Origin: Pseudomonas sivasensis
Lineage (GTDB): Bacteria; Pseudomonadota; Gammaproteobacteria; Pseudomonadales; Pseudomonadaceae
NCBI RefSeq assembly: GCF_013778505.1
Contig: NZ_JAAOWU010000004.1
Span: forward strand, 124,001 to 188,000
Length of the DNA: 64,000 bases
Reading direction: 5' to 3'
Shown here: one piece after another, positions 24,929 to 34,325 of the stretch
Layout of the letters: each line of letters opens with the position of its first letter
Position numbering within the stretch: the stretch's first letter is position 1
The notes under the pieces: generated by a model
Databases searched by the model: none
What the model saw: only the letters and a program-made list of their open reading frames with translations
What the model was told of the DNA's origin: nothing
Translations under genes and position numbers: made by a program

Positions 24929-25474
24929 CTAGAAATTATCCATCGCGTTGCACATCGACACCTTGCCCTTGGGCGCAGGCTCCACCTCGACCCATTGCTT
25001 ACCGCCCGGCGGCAGCTCGTGCAGCTGGAACGAACAGCTCGCATAGATGGACGCCTGCACCATGTAGTCCATCCCCGGCCGAGGCACAAAGGTCATGGTG
25101 CTGGAGCATTGCCGGGAATACTGCAGTTTCCCCAAGTAATGAAACGCGATCGGGGTGTTCGCCGGCACCACCAACTCCGACGATACCGCAGCCGCCCACG
25201 AGTAAATCGGCCCAGGCATGCCCAGGCTCTCGCCGTTGTGATCGGGGAAGCCCGCTTTCGTCGACGCCATCACCCCAGCGCCCGGTACATTCCAGTCCAG
25301 GCAATCACGCCCCGGCACCGCGCGCACCATACCATCGGTGATCAACCGCACACGGGCAGTCTCGCCAGACGTTGGTGCGACGTAGCCGGTAGACAAGGAA
25401 CGGATATTCGCCACTTGGCCGCAGCCTGTCAGCAGCACCAGCAACGCCACGGGAACCCCACGTAAAACGCTCAT
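24929..25474 (-). CDS. Predicted lipoprotein of unknown function
   Basis: A 181-residue protein starting with a lipoprotein signal (LVLLTGC, lipobox Cys18), so probably a membrane-anchored periplasmic protein. The mature part is beta-rich with several Cys (CLDWNVPGAG, QYSRQCSSTMTF, YASCSFQLHE, VSMCNAMDNF), which could form disulphides. I do not recognise the family. It is the last of four small lipoprotein genes after tpsA on the same strand (33-base gap upstream) and may be the end of that transcript. Confidence 0.7.
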   Translation of the reverse strand: MSVLRGVPVALLVLLTGCGQVANIRSLSTGYVAPTSGETARVRLITDGMVRAVPGRDCLDWNVPGAGVMASTKAGFPDHNGESLGMPGPIYSWAAAVSSELVVPANTPIAFHYLGKLQYSRQCSSTMTFVPRPGMDYMVQASIYASCSFQLHELPPGGKQWVEVEPAPKGKVSMCNAMDNF

Positions 25475-25507
25475 CAGCAGTCAACTCGCAAAGGAATAAA
25501 GGGCTGT

Positions 25508-25834
25508 TTACGGCTGACGGCAATTCTGGCTGACCGACAACTGCGGTGCGGGCTCGTACTTCACCTGCTGCAAGCCATCGGCGCCCTGAAAGATGAAGTA
25601 CTTGATGCGGCAGTCCTTGAACATCGACGAGTAACCCTCCGCCCGGAAGCCTTCGCCATCGACCTGCTTGGTCACGGCGTTGTTGCGGCTGACCACCGCG
25701 AGCACCTGTGCATAGCTCTGGCCCATCCTCACCCCCGGCTCGCCGGTGACCGTCATCGACGAGGCGCAACCGCCCAACCCTGTCGCCGCCAATGCCAGCG
25801 CGACGCCGTACAGTCCATTGCGTAAATCGTTCAT
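25508..25834 (-). CDS. Small predicted lipoprotein of unknown function
   Basis: A 108-residue protein with a lipoprotein signal (ALAATGLGGC, lipobox Cys23). The mature part has GVRMGQSYAQVLAVVSRNN and ends near a Cys (SVSQNCRQP) with another in FKDCRIKYF, a possible disulphide. The MGQSYAQVLA segment recalls SmpA/OmlA-like (BamE-type) small lipoproteins, but I cannot confirm this. AAGGA precedes the ATG. It lies 24 bases downstream of the lipoprotein pair that follows tpsA. Confidence 0.65.
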   Translation of the reverse strand: MNDLRNGLYGVALALAATGLGGCASSMTVTGEPGVRMGQSYAQVLAVVSRNNAVTKQVDGEGFRAEGYSSMFKDCRIKYFIFQGADGLQQVKYEPAPQLSVSQNCRQP

Positions 25835-25858
25835 TCCTTGCTTCCTTTTAGGGATGGG

Positions 25859-26167
25859 TTACCGACGGCCTTCGCACACCGGTGATTCGCCGATACGGCC
25901 AAGCTTGCACATGTCCAAGTTATCTTTGCGTGTGAAGCCCGCATCTTTCATGCAGTAGAAGCTCCTAAGCCGCTCATCGATTGAGCCGCCGCCCGTGCCC
26001 GCCACATTCTCGTACCCGCACGCGAGCATACTGCTCTTGACGCCCTCTAAAGAGACCCCACTCTTTTGCCAATAGACAAAATCAGGCGGCGGCGGCTGAA
26101 AACCCCTGCCTGTGCAGCCGACCAGCAGTACAGCGCAAACACTCAACAGCAGCCCGCTCCTGGACAT
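25859..26167 (-). CDS. Small Cys-rich lipoprotein, second of a tandem pair after tpsA
   Basis: A 102-residue paralogue of the protein encoded immediately upstream. It has the same lipobox (LLVGCTGRGFQPPPP), the same WxKSGVSxEGVKSxMxACGY block and FYCMKDxGFxRxDN, and the same end GRIGESPVCEGRR. Five cysteines line up between the two: lipobox Cys18, ACGY, FYCM, MCK/LCK and PVCEG. AAGGA lies before the ATG. The duplication next to a toxin-like exoprotein suggests an immunity or accessory role; this is inference only, and the family is otherwise unknown to me. Confidence 0.7.
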   Translation of the reverse strand: MSRSGLLLSVCAVLLVGCTGRGFQPPPPDFVYWQKSGVSLEGVKSSMLACGYENVAGTGGGSIDERLRSFYCMKDAGFTRKDNLDMCKLGRIGESPVCEGRR

Positions 26168-26226
26168 AGGGGTGTTCCTTAAGGTTTGCGTTAATCGTTC
26201 ATTCCCTGCGACCTTTCAGTGATCGA

Positions 26227-26538
26227 TTAACGGCGGCCTTCGCACACCGGTGATTCACCAATGCGGCCTTCTTTGCACAGGTCAATGTTATCTGTGCGCT
26301 TGAAACCCGAGTCTTTCATGCAATAAAACTGTGTGAGTACCTGGTCAATAGGCGTTGTGTCCCCCGTGCCTGTCAGGTTGATATACCCGCAAGCTCTCAT
26401 CGCACTCTTGACGCCTTCTTGGGAGACCCCACTTTTTTTCCAATTGGTGAATTCCGGCGGCGGCGGTTGAAAGCCCCTCCCCGTGCAGCCGGTCAGTAAC
26501 ACAGCGCCAATAGTCAACAGCAACGTACTTCTCAACAT
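26227..26538 (-). CDS. Small Cys-rich lipoprotein directly after tpsA (candidate immunity protein)
   Basis: A 103-residue lipoprotein (LLTGCTGRGF, lipobox Cys18), beginning only 11 bases after the tpsA stop, the position that immunity genes hold in contact-dependent inhibition operons. The mature protein has conserved ACGY, FYCMKDSGF, DLCKEG and SPVCEG, so probably two disulphides in the periplasm. It is roughly 60-70% similar by eye to its downstream paralogue. The lipid anchor fits protection against a membrane-acting or periplasmic effector. The role is inferred from position; no known immunity family is recognised. Confidence 0.7.
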   Translation of the reverse strand: MLRSTLLLTIGAVLLTGCTGRGFQPPPPEFTNWKKSGVSQEGVKSAMRACGYINLTGTGDTTPIDQVLTQFYCMKDSGFKRTDNIDLCKEGRIGESPVCEGRR

Positions 26539-26549
26539 AACGTTCTTCC

Positions 26550-29500
26550 TTATTCTCCGGCGCGCTTAAAGTGTGGAACGCCATCGGTTGAATCTTTCCA
26601 GAAGGGCTTGCAGGCGGGCCCTCCATTGCCGTAGCAGTTGTGCACTGTCTTATCGCCGCCAAGCACTTTCAGCCATTCCCATACACGCACGCTGCCGTCC
26701 GGGACCGTACCGCCCGTAGCGGGGTTGAACCCTACGAGCGGCAAGCGCGCAACCGGATCGAGATTGTGATTCTGGTAGCGCAGCTCCATCGCCTCGCGCT
26801 GTGATTCGGAGCTCACCCCTGAACGACTCTGTAAGACCCCTAACAACGAGTCGGCCTTCTGCACGCTGTAGGCAGCACCGAAGAAGTTCATCGACGTTTT
26901 GCCGAGAATGCCCACGTTGGCCGGATCACGGGCCAGCGACTCCATGGCGCTGCCAGTGGTCAACGTGCCCCGGCTGTGACCATCGATGTGCAACCCGCTC
27001 TGGCCGAACTGCGTCATGTAGTCTTTGGTTTGCACCGTTGCATTGGACAACCCCCAGAAATCATTCTCCAGATTCTTCTGATAAGCAGCGATCATCAGCT
27101 CGGAAGTGAAGTTGTTGGCTTGCTCGAAGTGGATCAAGTATTGCGGCCCGCTATCAGCCGAACTGTGCTGCTCGGCGTATTTGGCCGCACCATCGATATC
27201 GTTGAAAATGCCATTGTTGGCGATATGCACTTTGCCGTCCGGCCCTTTCTTGAGGTTCATTTTCTCTTCGTCGCTCAGTTCGCGACGTTGAACTTTGCCC
27301 TCCTTGTCCTTCGAGACCTCATACACCCGCGCCTTCTCGATAAAGATCTTGCGATACGCCTCATCCGCCAGCAGCGAGACCTGATGATAGAACTCACGCT
27401 TGATCTCCTGCTCAGCCGCTACCTTGCGCCCCATTTCCGCCACATCCAACCGTCCCACGGCGACATGGGCGGCCTCGGTGTTGCGGTTCAGGTTGGCAAT
27501 TGTCTGGTCAACCGTCATGCCGCCAACCACACGCTGGCGCTCGGCATTGGTGATCACCAAGGTGCCGGCGCTGATCGCGCTGCGGGTGTCGCTGTCGGCG
27601 GAGTCGGAGTCCGAGCCGTTGTTGATGCTGTTGGCGAGCAGCGCCTTGGCCGTGCCCAGTTTGCCGTCGAGCATGTCCGAACTCAGGTCGACGCCTGAAG
27701 TTTTGGCGCTGGCTTCGGACACGTTGTGGATGTCGGACACCGTCAGCGTGCCGGTGGTCAGGCTGTTTTTGCCGTCGGCAATGGCCTTGTCGGAACTGGC
27801 GATCACGCCACCCTTGAGGTCGGTATTGCCGCGCACGTTGATGTCGAAACCACCGTCGCCGGCACGTATGCCCGATTGTTCGATCACGCTGGCAAAGTTG
27901 GACTTCTGCTTGGCGTTTGTGGAGCTGAAGCTAGCGGTCGCCGCACCGGCACAGACCGGCGGGATACAGATGCTGATCCCAGCGCTCATGCTCTTCTGCT
28001 CGGACGCGAAGGTGCTGGTGTCCTGCAGGCTCTCGACATTCAGGTCGCCGCCGATATCGGCCTTGACCGTCTCACCCGACACCACCGCACCACGCAGGGT
28101 GGTGTCCTTACCGGAAATCAGACTGACCTCTTTGCCAGCAGTCACGTGGGTATTGCTCCACACCAAGTCATTGCCATCGGCATTGCCACGGCTCTGAGAG
28201 GCGGACGCGTTGAAGCTCAGACCGTTTTTCTCGCTACCAAACGAGATGCCGATGCCAAGGCTGCCGTTGACGCTTTTGTTGGTGCTGTGTTGCTCGATGG
28301 TGTTCTGCGCACCCGCCAGCAGGATGTTGCCGTCAGCTTTCAACAACGCATTGTTGCCCGCCGTGATCTCACTGCCCTGCACGGTCAGGTTGTTGTTGCG
28401 CGTGCCGCCCGAGGATACGATCGTCACATCCCCTCCCGCCGCGACCGTCGAAGCGGCTGCGGTGTTGCTGGTCTGCTCGCTTTTGCTCTCGCTCTTGTTC
28501 ATGCCCAGGGCAATGCTCAAGTTGATACCGCCCGCCGCCGCCGGGTCGGCCATGACCTGAGTGTGCGCATCGCTGGCGGCCCACACAGTACTCAGCGCCG
28601 CCAAAGTTTTCATACGTTTGTCATCGGTACGTTCAGCGGCTTTGTTCATGCGCTGGCCGGTCTGTACCGCACTCACGATCGGGTTGGTCAGGGTCAGGCT
28701 CACGCCGGTCTGCTTGAAGCGCTGCTCCTGCTGCTGCGCACTGAGGTTGCGCGCTTCGAGGATATTGACCTCGGACGCGTCGATCGACACATCGCCATTG
28801 GGCGCGTTCACATTGCTGCCCACCTGACGGTATTCGCCGCCGGCGCTGATCAGCACGTTGCCGTCGGTTGCGCCAATGTTGCTCGCGGCCGCCGTAGTCT
28901 GCTGACTACTGTCTTTATTGGTCTGTTGCTTGGAACCAACGGTGACGGCAATGGCGCCCCCGCTGAACATACCGCTGGTCTTCACATCCTTCATGTGTTT
29001 TTCGTCAAGTTGCTCGGTGGCTGCCAATACCTTGATGTCGTTGCCCGCCGCCAGCACCGTGCCCGATGTGGAAACCACGTTGCTACCCGTAATCGTGATG
29101 TTGTTGCCGGCCTGCATCACCGCCTGCTCGCCACTGAAGGTCGAGGCCTGTGCGGTGGTCTGGCTGACCGTGTCGCGGGTGGTGGTGGTCTTGCTCGAAA
29201 ACATCCCGTTGCTGCCCTTGACCTTGTGCGCTTCGTCGGCGCTGTTGAAGCGCTCGCCGGCCTCGACATTGATGTCGCGCACCGCACTCACAGCAACAGC
29301 CCCCGCGTCGCTGTTGACCATCGCCCCGCGCACCTGCACGTCACGCCCGGCGCCCACGCGAACATCGCCGTTGGCCTGCACCGAACTGCCGACTTCATTG
29401 CGTCCGGCTTCCTTGCGCCAGTTGTCGCCATCCCACTGGTTGGACTGGGTGTAGGACTCTTTCACTGTAGTCAGGGTGATGTCGTTGCCCGCCACCAGCG

Positions 29501-32500
29501 ACGTCTTGCCGCCGACGCCGGTGTTGCTCACTTGCGCGGCTTGCAGGTTGATATCGTTGCCGGCGGTGGCAATCAGGTTCGCCGCCGGTGCCGACACGTA
29601 CAACCCCGCCACCCGCGACAAGCCAGTGCGGGTGCCCTGATCGCTCTCGCTGTCGGTGGTGACCGAGCGCACATTGATGTCGTTGCCGGCGCTCAAAGCC
29701 AGACGGCTGTTGGCGCTGATCAGGCCGCCGATGTTGTTGATGTCCTGGCTGGCGGTCAGGGCCACGTCGTTGCCCTGGATACGGCCACCGAGGTTGTCGA
29801 GGTTCTGCACGCTGATGTTCACGCCATCGCGCCCGGACAGGCTGCCGGAGTTCACCAGATCACCGCGCACATCAAGGTTCAACGTGCGCCCAGCCATCAG
29901 TGCGCCGGAGCCATCCAGATCACCTTCGCGAACCCGCACATAGACTTGCGGCACGAGCACCTGACGGACTTCACCGCTCGCCAGCGTGACGTCCTTGGAC
30001 ACCAGCCAGACGATGTCGCTGGTCAACTGCGCCATTTGTTCGGCGGTCAGGGCGACACCAGGAATCAGTTTCCACTGATCCGCCAGGGTCACGGCGCTGT
30101 CGATCATGCCGCGATACTGTTCCTCATCACTGGCGTAGCCGTCGAGAAAGCGCCGGCCGGTGAGTTGCGCGATTTGCTCACGGATCAGCTTCTGTTCGTA
30201 GAAGCCGTCGCCGAGACGCTGCTGCGTGGCCGCCGGGTCGAGGTTCAGGCGCCCGAGCATGTAGTCCGAAGACAACCACTTGCGGTAGTTAGCGAAGCGC
30301 GGGTCGGTCTCCACCAGATAACCGGCGGTGCTGTTCGGGTTGGTCTGGAACAGGCTGCTGTTGGGCAGGTCGGGGTTGAAACCACCCGTGCGGATCTGCT
30401 CCACCGCGCCTGCCGCGTCCAGTTGGGTCAGTGCCTTCACTTCACTGATCGGGCTCACGGCGTGGGTGCGGCCAGCGCCCGCCAGCTCACCGGTACCCGC
30501 AGTGCTGTCGGTAACGTTGGCCAGAACCAGCGCGCCAACCTGGGTGCCGCTGCCGTTGATGGCCGCGTACTCGGTGTACACCGTGGGTTTAAGGGAGATC
30601 TGCTCGATCAGCGGCGCCGGCGTATAACCGGTCAGGCCGACGCCCTGGCGGTCACGGCCCTTGCGCTGGATGCGATAGTAATTGGCCACGCTGCCGTTGT
30701 CGGCCGTGACCCGTTCGCCGGTCACTTCGGTGTTGATCACTTGGCCGATGCTGCCGTTGAGCGCCTGCCCGGCAATGATCCGGCTCTTGTCGTTGAGCAC
30801 CTGGTCGGCGATCAACGTGAGGTTGCCACCGGCAAGCATCTGCGCAGGGTCGGAGCTGACAATTTGCGTCTCGGTGACGCTGCGTGTGTAGTCATAGCGG
30901 TTCCAGCGCGTGCCGTAGCCTTCCGGCGTGACCAGGTGCAGCACCTCGTCGTTGTACAGCGAGATCTGGTCCGGCGTGTAACGGTTGGTCGAGCCCGACA
31001 GCAGGTACTCCTGCAGCACTTGGTTGGACACCAGCACGCGGTCGGTTGCGAAGTGTTCGTTGGTGTTGTTGATCTGCTTGGCGTTGACGCTCAGATGGCC
31101 CAGCGCTTCGACGGTGGCGCTCGCATTGTTGAGCACCTGTGCCTGGCCGCTGGCCTGGTCGTTGGCGTCAAGCAAGCCGCCGATCACCGTATCGCCGGCG
31201 CTGAAGATCAATCCGTGCTCACGGTTGTTGATGACCTGAGCGCCGATATCCAGGCGGTTGCGTGCCGCGATGGTCGCCGCCGTTGCGCCTTCGAGGATGT
31301 TGTTGAGCGTACCGGCGGTGATCGACAAATGATCACCGTAGAGGCGCCCGGTGCCGAGGTTGTTCAGGGTCGAAGCACTGAGGCGGGTCGTCTCGCCGTC
31401 GACCACGCCACGGTTGTCGAATTGGTTGACCGCGTTGGCCTGCACACGCCGCCCACTGATCACGCCGTTGGCACCGTTGTCGATAGCGCCGGCATCCACG
31501 CGCACCAGCGCGCCGGACTGCACCGCCCCCTGGTTGGTCATCGTGCCGCCAGTCTGCAGCGACAGGTCGCCGTTGCTCTGCACCAGGCCGCTGTTGATGA
31601 AGTTTTGAGTCAACCGGAAGGTCAGGTCGCCGAGGCTTTGGACCTTGCCGGCGCCGCTGTAATTGGCACTGTCGAGCAACACGGACTGGCCCCCAATCAG
31701 GGTGCCCGCGCCGTTGTTGATGGCCAGGCTTTTCTGCGCCGGGTTGCGATCGGCCAGGGTCAGCACGCTGCCCGCCGAAAGGATGCCCGCGTCGTTGTCC
31801 ACGCTGCCGCTGCCCTTCACGTTCAGCGTGGTGTCGGACACGATTGAGCCAGCGCGGTTGGTCAGCGTATCGGTGTCGAGATCGACGCTCTGGCCCTTGA
31901 TGCCCTGGTTCGCGCCCTGGGTCGCGCTGTTGTCCACGCTCGCGGCGGTCAGCAACAGATGCCCGTCGGCGCGCAACAAGCCCGCCTGGTTGCTCAGTTG
32001 CTGGGCGTTGATGTCCAGGGTGCGCGCGCTGCCGATAAAGCCTTGGTCGTTGAACACTTGACCGGCGCGCACGGTGACGTCGCGCTGGCCGAGGATGCCG
32101 CCGGTGCTGCCGGAATTGCGGTTGCTCAGCTGTTGGCCGTGGGTATCCACGCGCAGGTCCGACTTGGCCTGCATGATGCCGCCGTCGTTGATCAACGCGC
32201 CGCTGTCGACGCTCAGCGTGTCGCTGGCGTTAACGGTGCCTGCACTGTTGTCGAGTTGCTGGCCCTGGGTATTGAGCAGCAGTTGCGCGCCGGTGATCAC
32301 CCCACCTTGGTTGTTCAGGCCGAGTGCATTGAGGGTCAGCGCCTTGGCTGCCTCCAGACGCCCGCCACGGTTGTCGAGCACGCTAGTGTCGCTGTTGAGG
32401 ATCAGGTCGGCGGCCACCGAACCGAGGGTACCGCCCTGGTTCTGCAGGCTGTCGGCCTTGACCGTCAAGGTTTGCGTGGCCGCGACGGTGCCATTGGCGT

Positions 32501-34301
32501 TGTTCAACTGCGCGGCCTTGATCCCCAGCGCACCGCCGGCAGTGATCTGCCCGCTGCTGTTGTCCAGGGTGCCGCCGTTGAGGGTCAATTGCGCGGCGGT
32601 GACCAGCTTGCCCTTCTGATTGTTCAGGTGCTGGCGCGCGGTGACGGACAAGTCGCCAAGGCCACCCGACTGCACCAGGCCATCCGCGTTGTTCAGGGTG
32701 TCAGCGCTGACGACGAGGGCGCCACCGCTGGACAGCGTACCGCCACTGTTGTCGAGGCTGCGCGCGACGGTCATCTGCATACCGTTGCTGCCGGTCTGCA
32801 CCCACTTGCCGCCGACGTTGGACAGGTCCAGCGCGGTCACGCTGATCTGTGCAGCGCCTACCTGTGCAGCATCGCTGAGCACGCCCTGGTTAGCGTCGGC
32901 CGTGAGGGCGCGGCCGGCGGTGACGCGGCTGCGACGCAAGTCGAGATTGCCGGCGGTGCTGGTCAACTCAACGGTCTGGGCGGACGTCTGGCTGTCACTC
33001 AGGTCGACCTGGGCGGCGCTGGCCTTGAGGGTCTGCGCGGCGAGGTTCTGGCCTTTGGCGGTCAAGGTGCCAGCCGAGGTCAGCGTCAGCGAACCGCTGC
33101 TGCCGAGCTTGCCGGTACTGTCCACGCCCGCGGCCAATGCGGAACCTGCGTGGCTGCGAATCGCCGAATTGGCGCCGGTGGCGGTCAGCGCGGCATTGCC
33201 CTGGGCGGACACGATGCCACGGTTGTCGATATCACCAGCGGTGTGCACGGCCAGGTTGCCTTGAGCGTATAGCGTGCCGTCGTTGTCGATGCCCTTGTCG
33301 GCGCGGGCGGTCAAATCGGTGGCGCTGCTGATCTGGCCGTGGTTTTCGATCCGGCCGTCGGTGCCGATCACCACTTCACCGGCGCTGGAGCCGATCTGCC
33401 CGGCATTGCGCACGCCCACGCCTGCGCCATTGCCGACCAAGGTGATCTTGCCCGCGTACATGCCGCCCAGCTGCGCCACGTCGATGGCGACGGTTGGCGT
33501 GTCGGTCGGGGCCGCGCCGGTGGTGCCGGCCTTGATGGTCAAGTCTTTGGACCAGATGCCCGCGTTCACCTCAACGGTGCGCGCGATGATTTCGGTGTAG
33601 TCGGCGCGGCTGGTGTCCATGCCTTCGCCGCCGATGCTGATCTTGCCGCCCGAGACTTCATAGCCGCTGATCAGGCCGTTCTCGAACTGCGCGCGCCCGG
33701 TGGTCAGGGTCGCGCGGTCGGCGTTGATAAACCCGCAGCCTTCACAGGTGATGCCCGACGGGTTGGCAATTACCACCTGCGCCTTGGAGCCCCCCACTTC
33801 GACAAAGCCGCGCAACTGGCTAGGGTTGCTCGAATTGACCTCGTTGAGAATCACCCGTGCGCTGCCATTGGCCAGGTTGCGGTTGCCTTCGATCCACCCG
33901 CCCAGTTGAGTCTGGCTGTTGGTCACGCCGTTGTTGAGGATCACCCCGCGCTTGTCCACGTCGAACTGGGTGTAGGTGTTGCGCGACACGCCCGCGCCGC
34001 TTGGCCGGGTGATGTCCACCACCGTGGTGCCGTTGCCGGCGGCGCCGATGGTCGGGCGCTGGCCCGCCGGCGCGGAGCCATCGACCACCACCTGCGCTTG
34101 TACCGGCGCCGCCAGCGCGACCCAGCCCATGCCCAGCATCAGCGCAAACCGCAGCGGCGTCAGCGTGGCAACCGCCGTACCCGGGCGCGCTACGGCGCCG
34201 GTCGTGCCGGGAGCCTTGCACGCGCTCTTGACGTTTTCGGCCACCACCATCAGCAGGCCGCGAGCCTGGTTGAAAACAATTCGATACAGATGCTTATTCA
34301 T
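26550..34301 (-). CDS. tpsA: Two-partner-secretion exoprotein (FhaB/CdiA-like) with C-terminal lipase-like domain
   Basis: A 2583-residue secreted filamentous adhesin/effector. The extended signal peptide (ESPR, NKHLYRIVFNQARGLLMVV) ends at about VQA69. The TPS domain (70-300) has NSSNPSQLRG (157-166) and IANPSGITCEGCGF with Cys186 and Cys189. A long beta-helix of haemagglutinin repeats follows (LDNSGGTL, LNNQGG, VNSDAGA types, about 300-2250). There is no VENN motif. The C-terminus holds DGHSRG (nucleophile elbow, Ser2443), DPVARLP (Asp2515) and TVHNCYG (His2554), the Ser-Asp-His order and context of class 3 lipases. It should be exported by the upstream TpsB protein and may be acylated by the HlyC-like enzyme between them. 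AAAGGA precedes the ATG. The gene name is generic; the target is unknown. Confidence 0.92.
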   Translation of the reverse strand: MNKHLYRIVFNQARGLLMVVAENVKSACKAPGTTGAVARPGTAVATLTPLRFALMLGMGWVALAAPVQAQVVVDGSAPAGQRPTIGAAGNGTTVVDITRPSGAGVSRNTYTQFDVDKRGVILNNGVTNSQTQLGGWIEGNRNLANGSARVILNEVNSSNPSQLRGFVEVGGSKAQVVIANPSGITCEGCGFINADRATLTTGRAQFENGLISGYEVSGGKISIGGEGMDTSRADYTEIIARTVEVNAGIWSKDLTIKAGTTGAAPTDTPTVAIDVAQLGGMYAGKITLVGNGAGVGVRNAGQIGSSAGEVVIGTDGRIENHGQISSATDLTARADKGIDNDGTLYAQGNLAVHTAGDIDNRGIVSAQGNAALTATGANSAIRSHAGSALAAGVDSTGKLGSSGSLTLTSAGTLTAKGQNLAAQTLKASAAQVDLSDSQTSAQTVELTSTAGNLDLRRSRVTAGRALTADANQGVLSDAAQVGAAQISVTALDLSNVGGKWVQTGSNGMQMTVARSLDNSGGTLSSGGALVVSADTLNNADGLVQSGGLGDLSVTARQHLNNQKGKLVTAAQLTLNGGTLDNSSGQITAGGALGIKAAQLNNANGTVAATQTLTVKADSLQNQGGTLGSVAADLILNSDTSVLDNRGGRLEAAKALTLNALGLNNQGGVITGAQLLLNTQGQQLDNSAGTVNASDTLSVDSGALINDGGIMQAKSDLRVDTHGQQLSNRNSGSTGGILGQRDVTVRAGQVFNDQGFIGSARTLDINAQQLSNQAGLLRADGHLLLTAASVDNSATQGANQGIKGQSVDLDTDTLTNRAGSIVSDTTLNVKGSGSVDNDAGILSAGSVLTLADRNPAQKSLAINNGAGTLIGGQSVLLDSANYSGAGKVQSLGDLTFRLTQNFINSGLVQSNGDLSLQTGGTMTNQGAVQSGALVRVDAGAIDNGANGVISGRRVQANAVNQFDNRGVVDGETTRLSASTLNNLGTGRLYGDHLSITAGTLNNILEGATAATIAARNRLDIGAQVINNREHGLIFSAGDTVIGGLLDANDQASGQAQVLNNASATVEALGHLSVNAKQINNTNEHFATDRVLVSNQVLQEYLLSGSTNRYTPDQISLYNDEVLHLVTPEGYGTRWNRYDYTRSVTETQIVSSDPAQMLAGGNLTLIADQVLNDKSRIIAGQALNGSIGQVINTEVTGERVTADNGSVANYYRIQRKGRDRQGVGLTGYTPAPLIEQISLKPTVYTEYAAINGSGTQVGALVLANVTDSTAGTGELAGAGRTHAVSPISEVKALTQLDAAGAVEQIRTGGFNPDLPNSSLFQTNPNSTAGYLVETDPRFANYRKWLSSDYMLGRLNLDPAATQQRLGDGFYEQKLIREQIAQLTGRRFLDGYASDEEQYRGMIDSAVTLADQWKLIPGVALTAEQMAQLTSDIVWLVSKDVTLASGEVRQVLVPQVYVRVREGDLDGSGALMAGRTLNLDVRGDLVNSGSLSGRDGVNISVQNLDNLGGRIQGNDVALTASQDINNIGGLISANSRLALSAGNDINVRSVTTDSESDQGTRTGLSRVAGLYVSAPAANLIATAGNDINLQAAQVSNTGVGGKTSLVAGNDITLTTVKESYTQSNQWDGDNWRKEAGRNEVGSSVQANGDVRVGAGRDVQVRGAMVNSDAGAVAVSAVRDINVEAGERFNSADEAHKVKGSNGMFSSKTTTTRDTVSQTTAQASTFSGEQAVMQAGNNITITGSNVVSTSGTVLAAGNDIKVLAATEQLDEKHMKDVKTSGMFSGGAIAVTVGSKQQTNKDSSQQTTAAASNIGATDGNVLISAGGEYRQVGSNVNAPNGDVSIDASEVNILEARNLSAQQQEQRFKQTGVSLTLTNPIVSAVQTGQRMNKAAERTDDKRMKTLAALSTVWAASDAHTQVMADPAAAGGINLSIALGMNKSESKSEQTSNTAAASTVAAGGDVTIVSSGGTRNNNLTVQGSEITAGNNALLKADGNILLAGAQNTIEQHSTNKSVNGSLGIGISFGSEKNGLSFNASASQSRGNADGNDLVWSNTHVTAGKEVSLISGKDTTLRGAVVSGETVKADIGGDLNVESLQDTSTFASEQKSMSAGISICIPPVCAGAATASFSSTNAKQKSNFASVIEQSGIRAGDGGFDINVRGNTDLKGGVIASSDKAIADGKNSLTTGTLTVSDIHNVSEASAKTSGVDLSSDMLDGKLGTAKALLANSINNGSDSDSADSDTRSAISAGTLVITNAERQRVVGGMTVDQTIANLNRNTEAAHVAVGRLDVAEMGRKVAAEQEIKREFYHQVSLLADEAYRKIFIEKARVYEVSKDKEGKVQRRELSDEEKMNLKKGPDGKVHIANNGIFNDIDGAAKYAEQHSSADSGPQYLIHFEQANNFTSELMIAAYQKNLENDFWGLSNATVQTKDYMTQFGQSGLHIDGHSRGTLTTGSAMESLARDPANVGILGKTSMNFFGAAYSVQKADSLLGVLQSRSGVSSESQREAMELRYQNHNLDPVARLPLVGFNPATGGTVPDGSVRVWEWLKVLGGDKTVHNCYGNGGPACKPFWKDSTDGVPHFKRAGE

Positions 34302-34325
34302 GCAAGTCCTTTGCGCGGTGGCTGA

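Noticed and set aside
27726..31847. Open frame of 1373 codons antisense to tpsA
   Set aside because: It is a mirror of the repetitive, high-GC tpsA sequence. The translation is low-complexity (Val/Ala/Gly/Arg/His-rich), has no recognisable domain and no ribosome site.
26550..34301. Classical CdiA with VENN-delimited toxin
   Set aside because: No VENN motif is found; the C-terminal part reads as a lipase-like domain, so contact-dependent inhibition is only one possibility.
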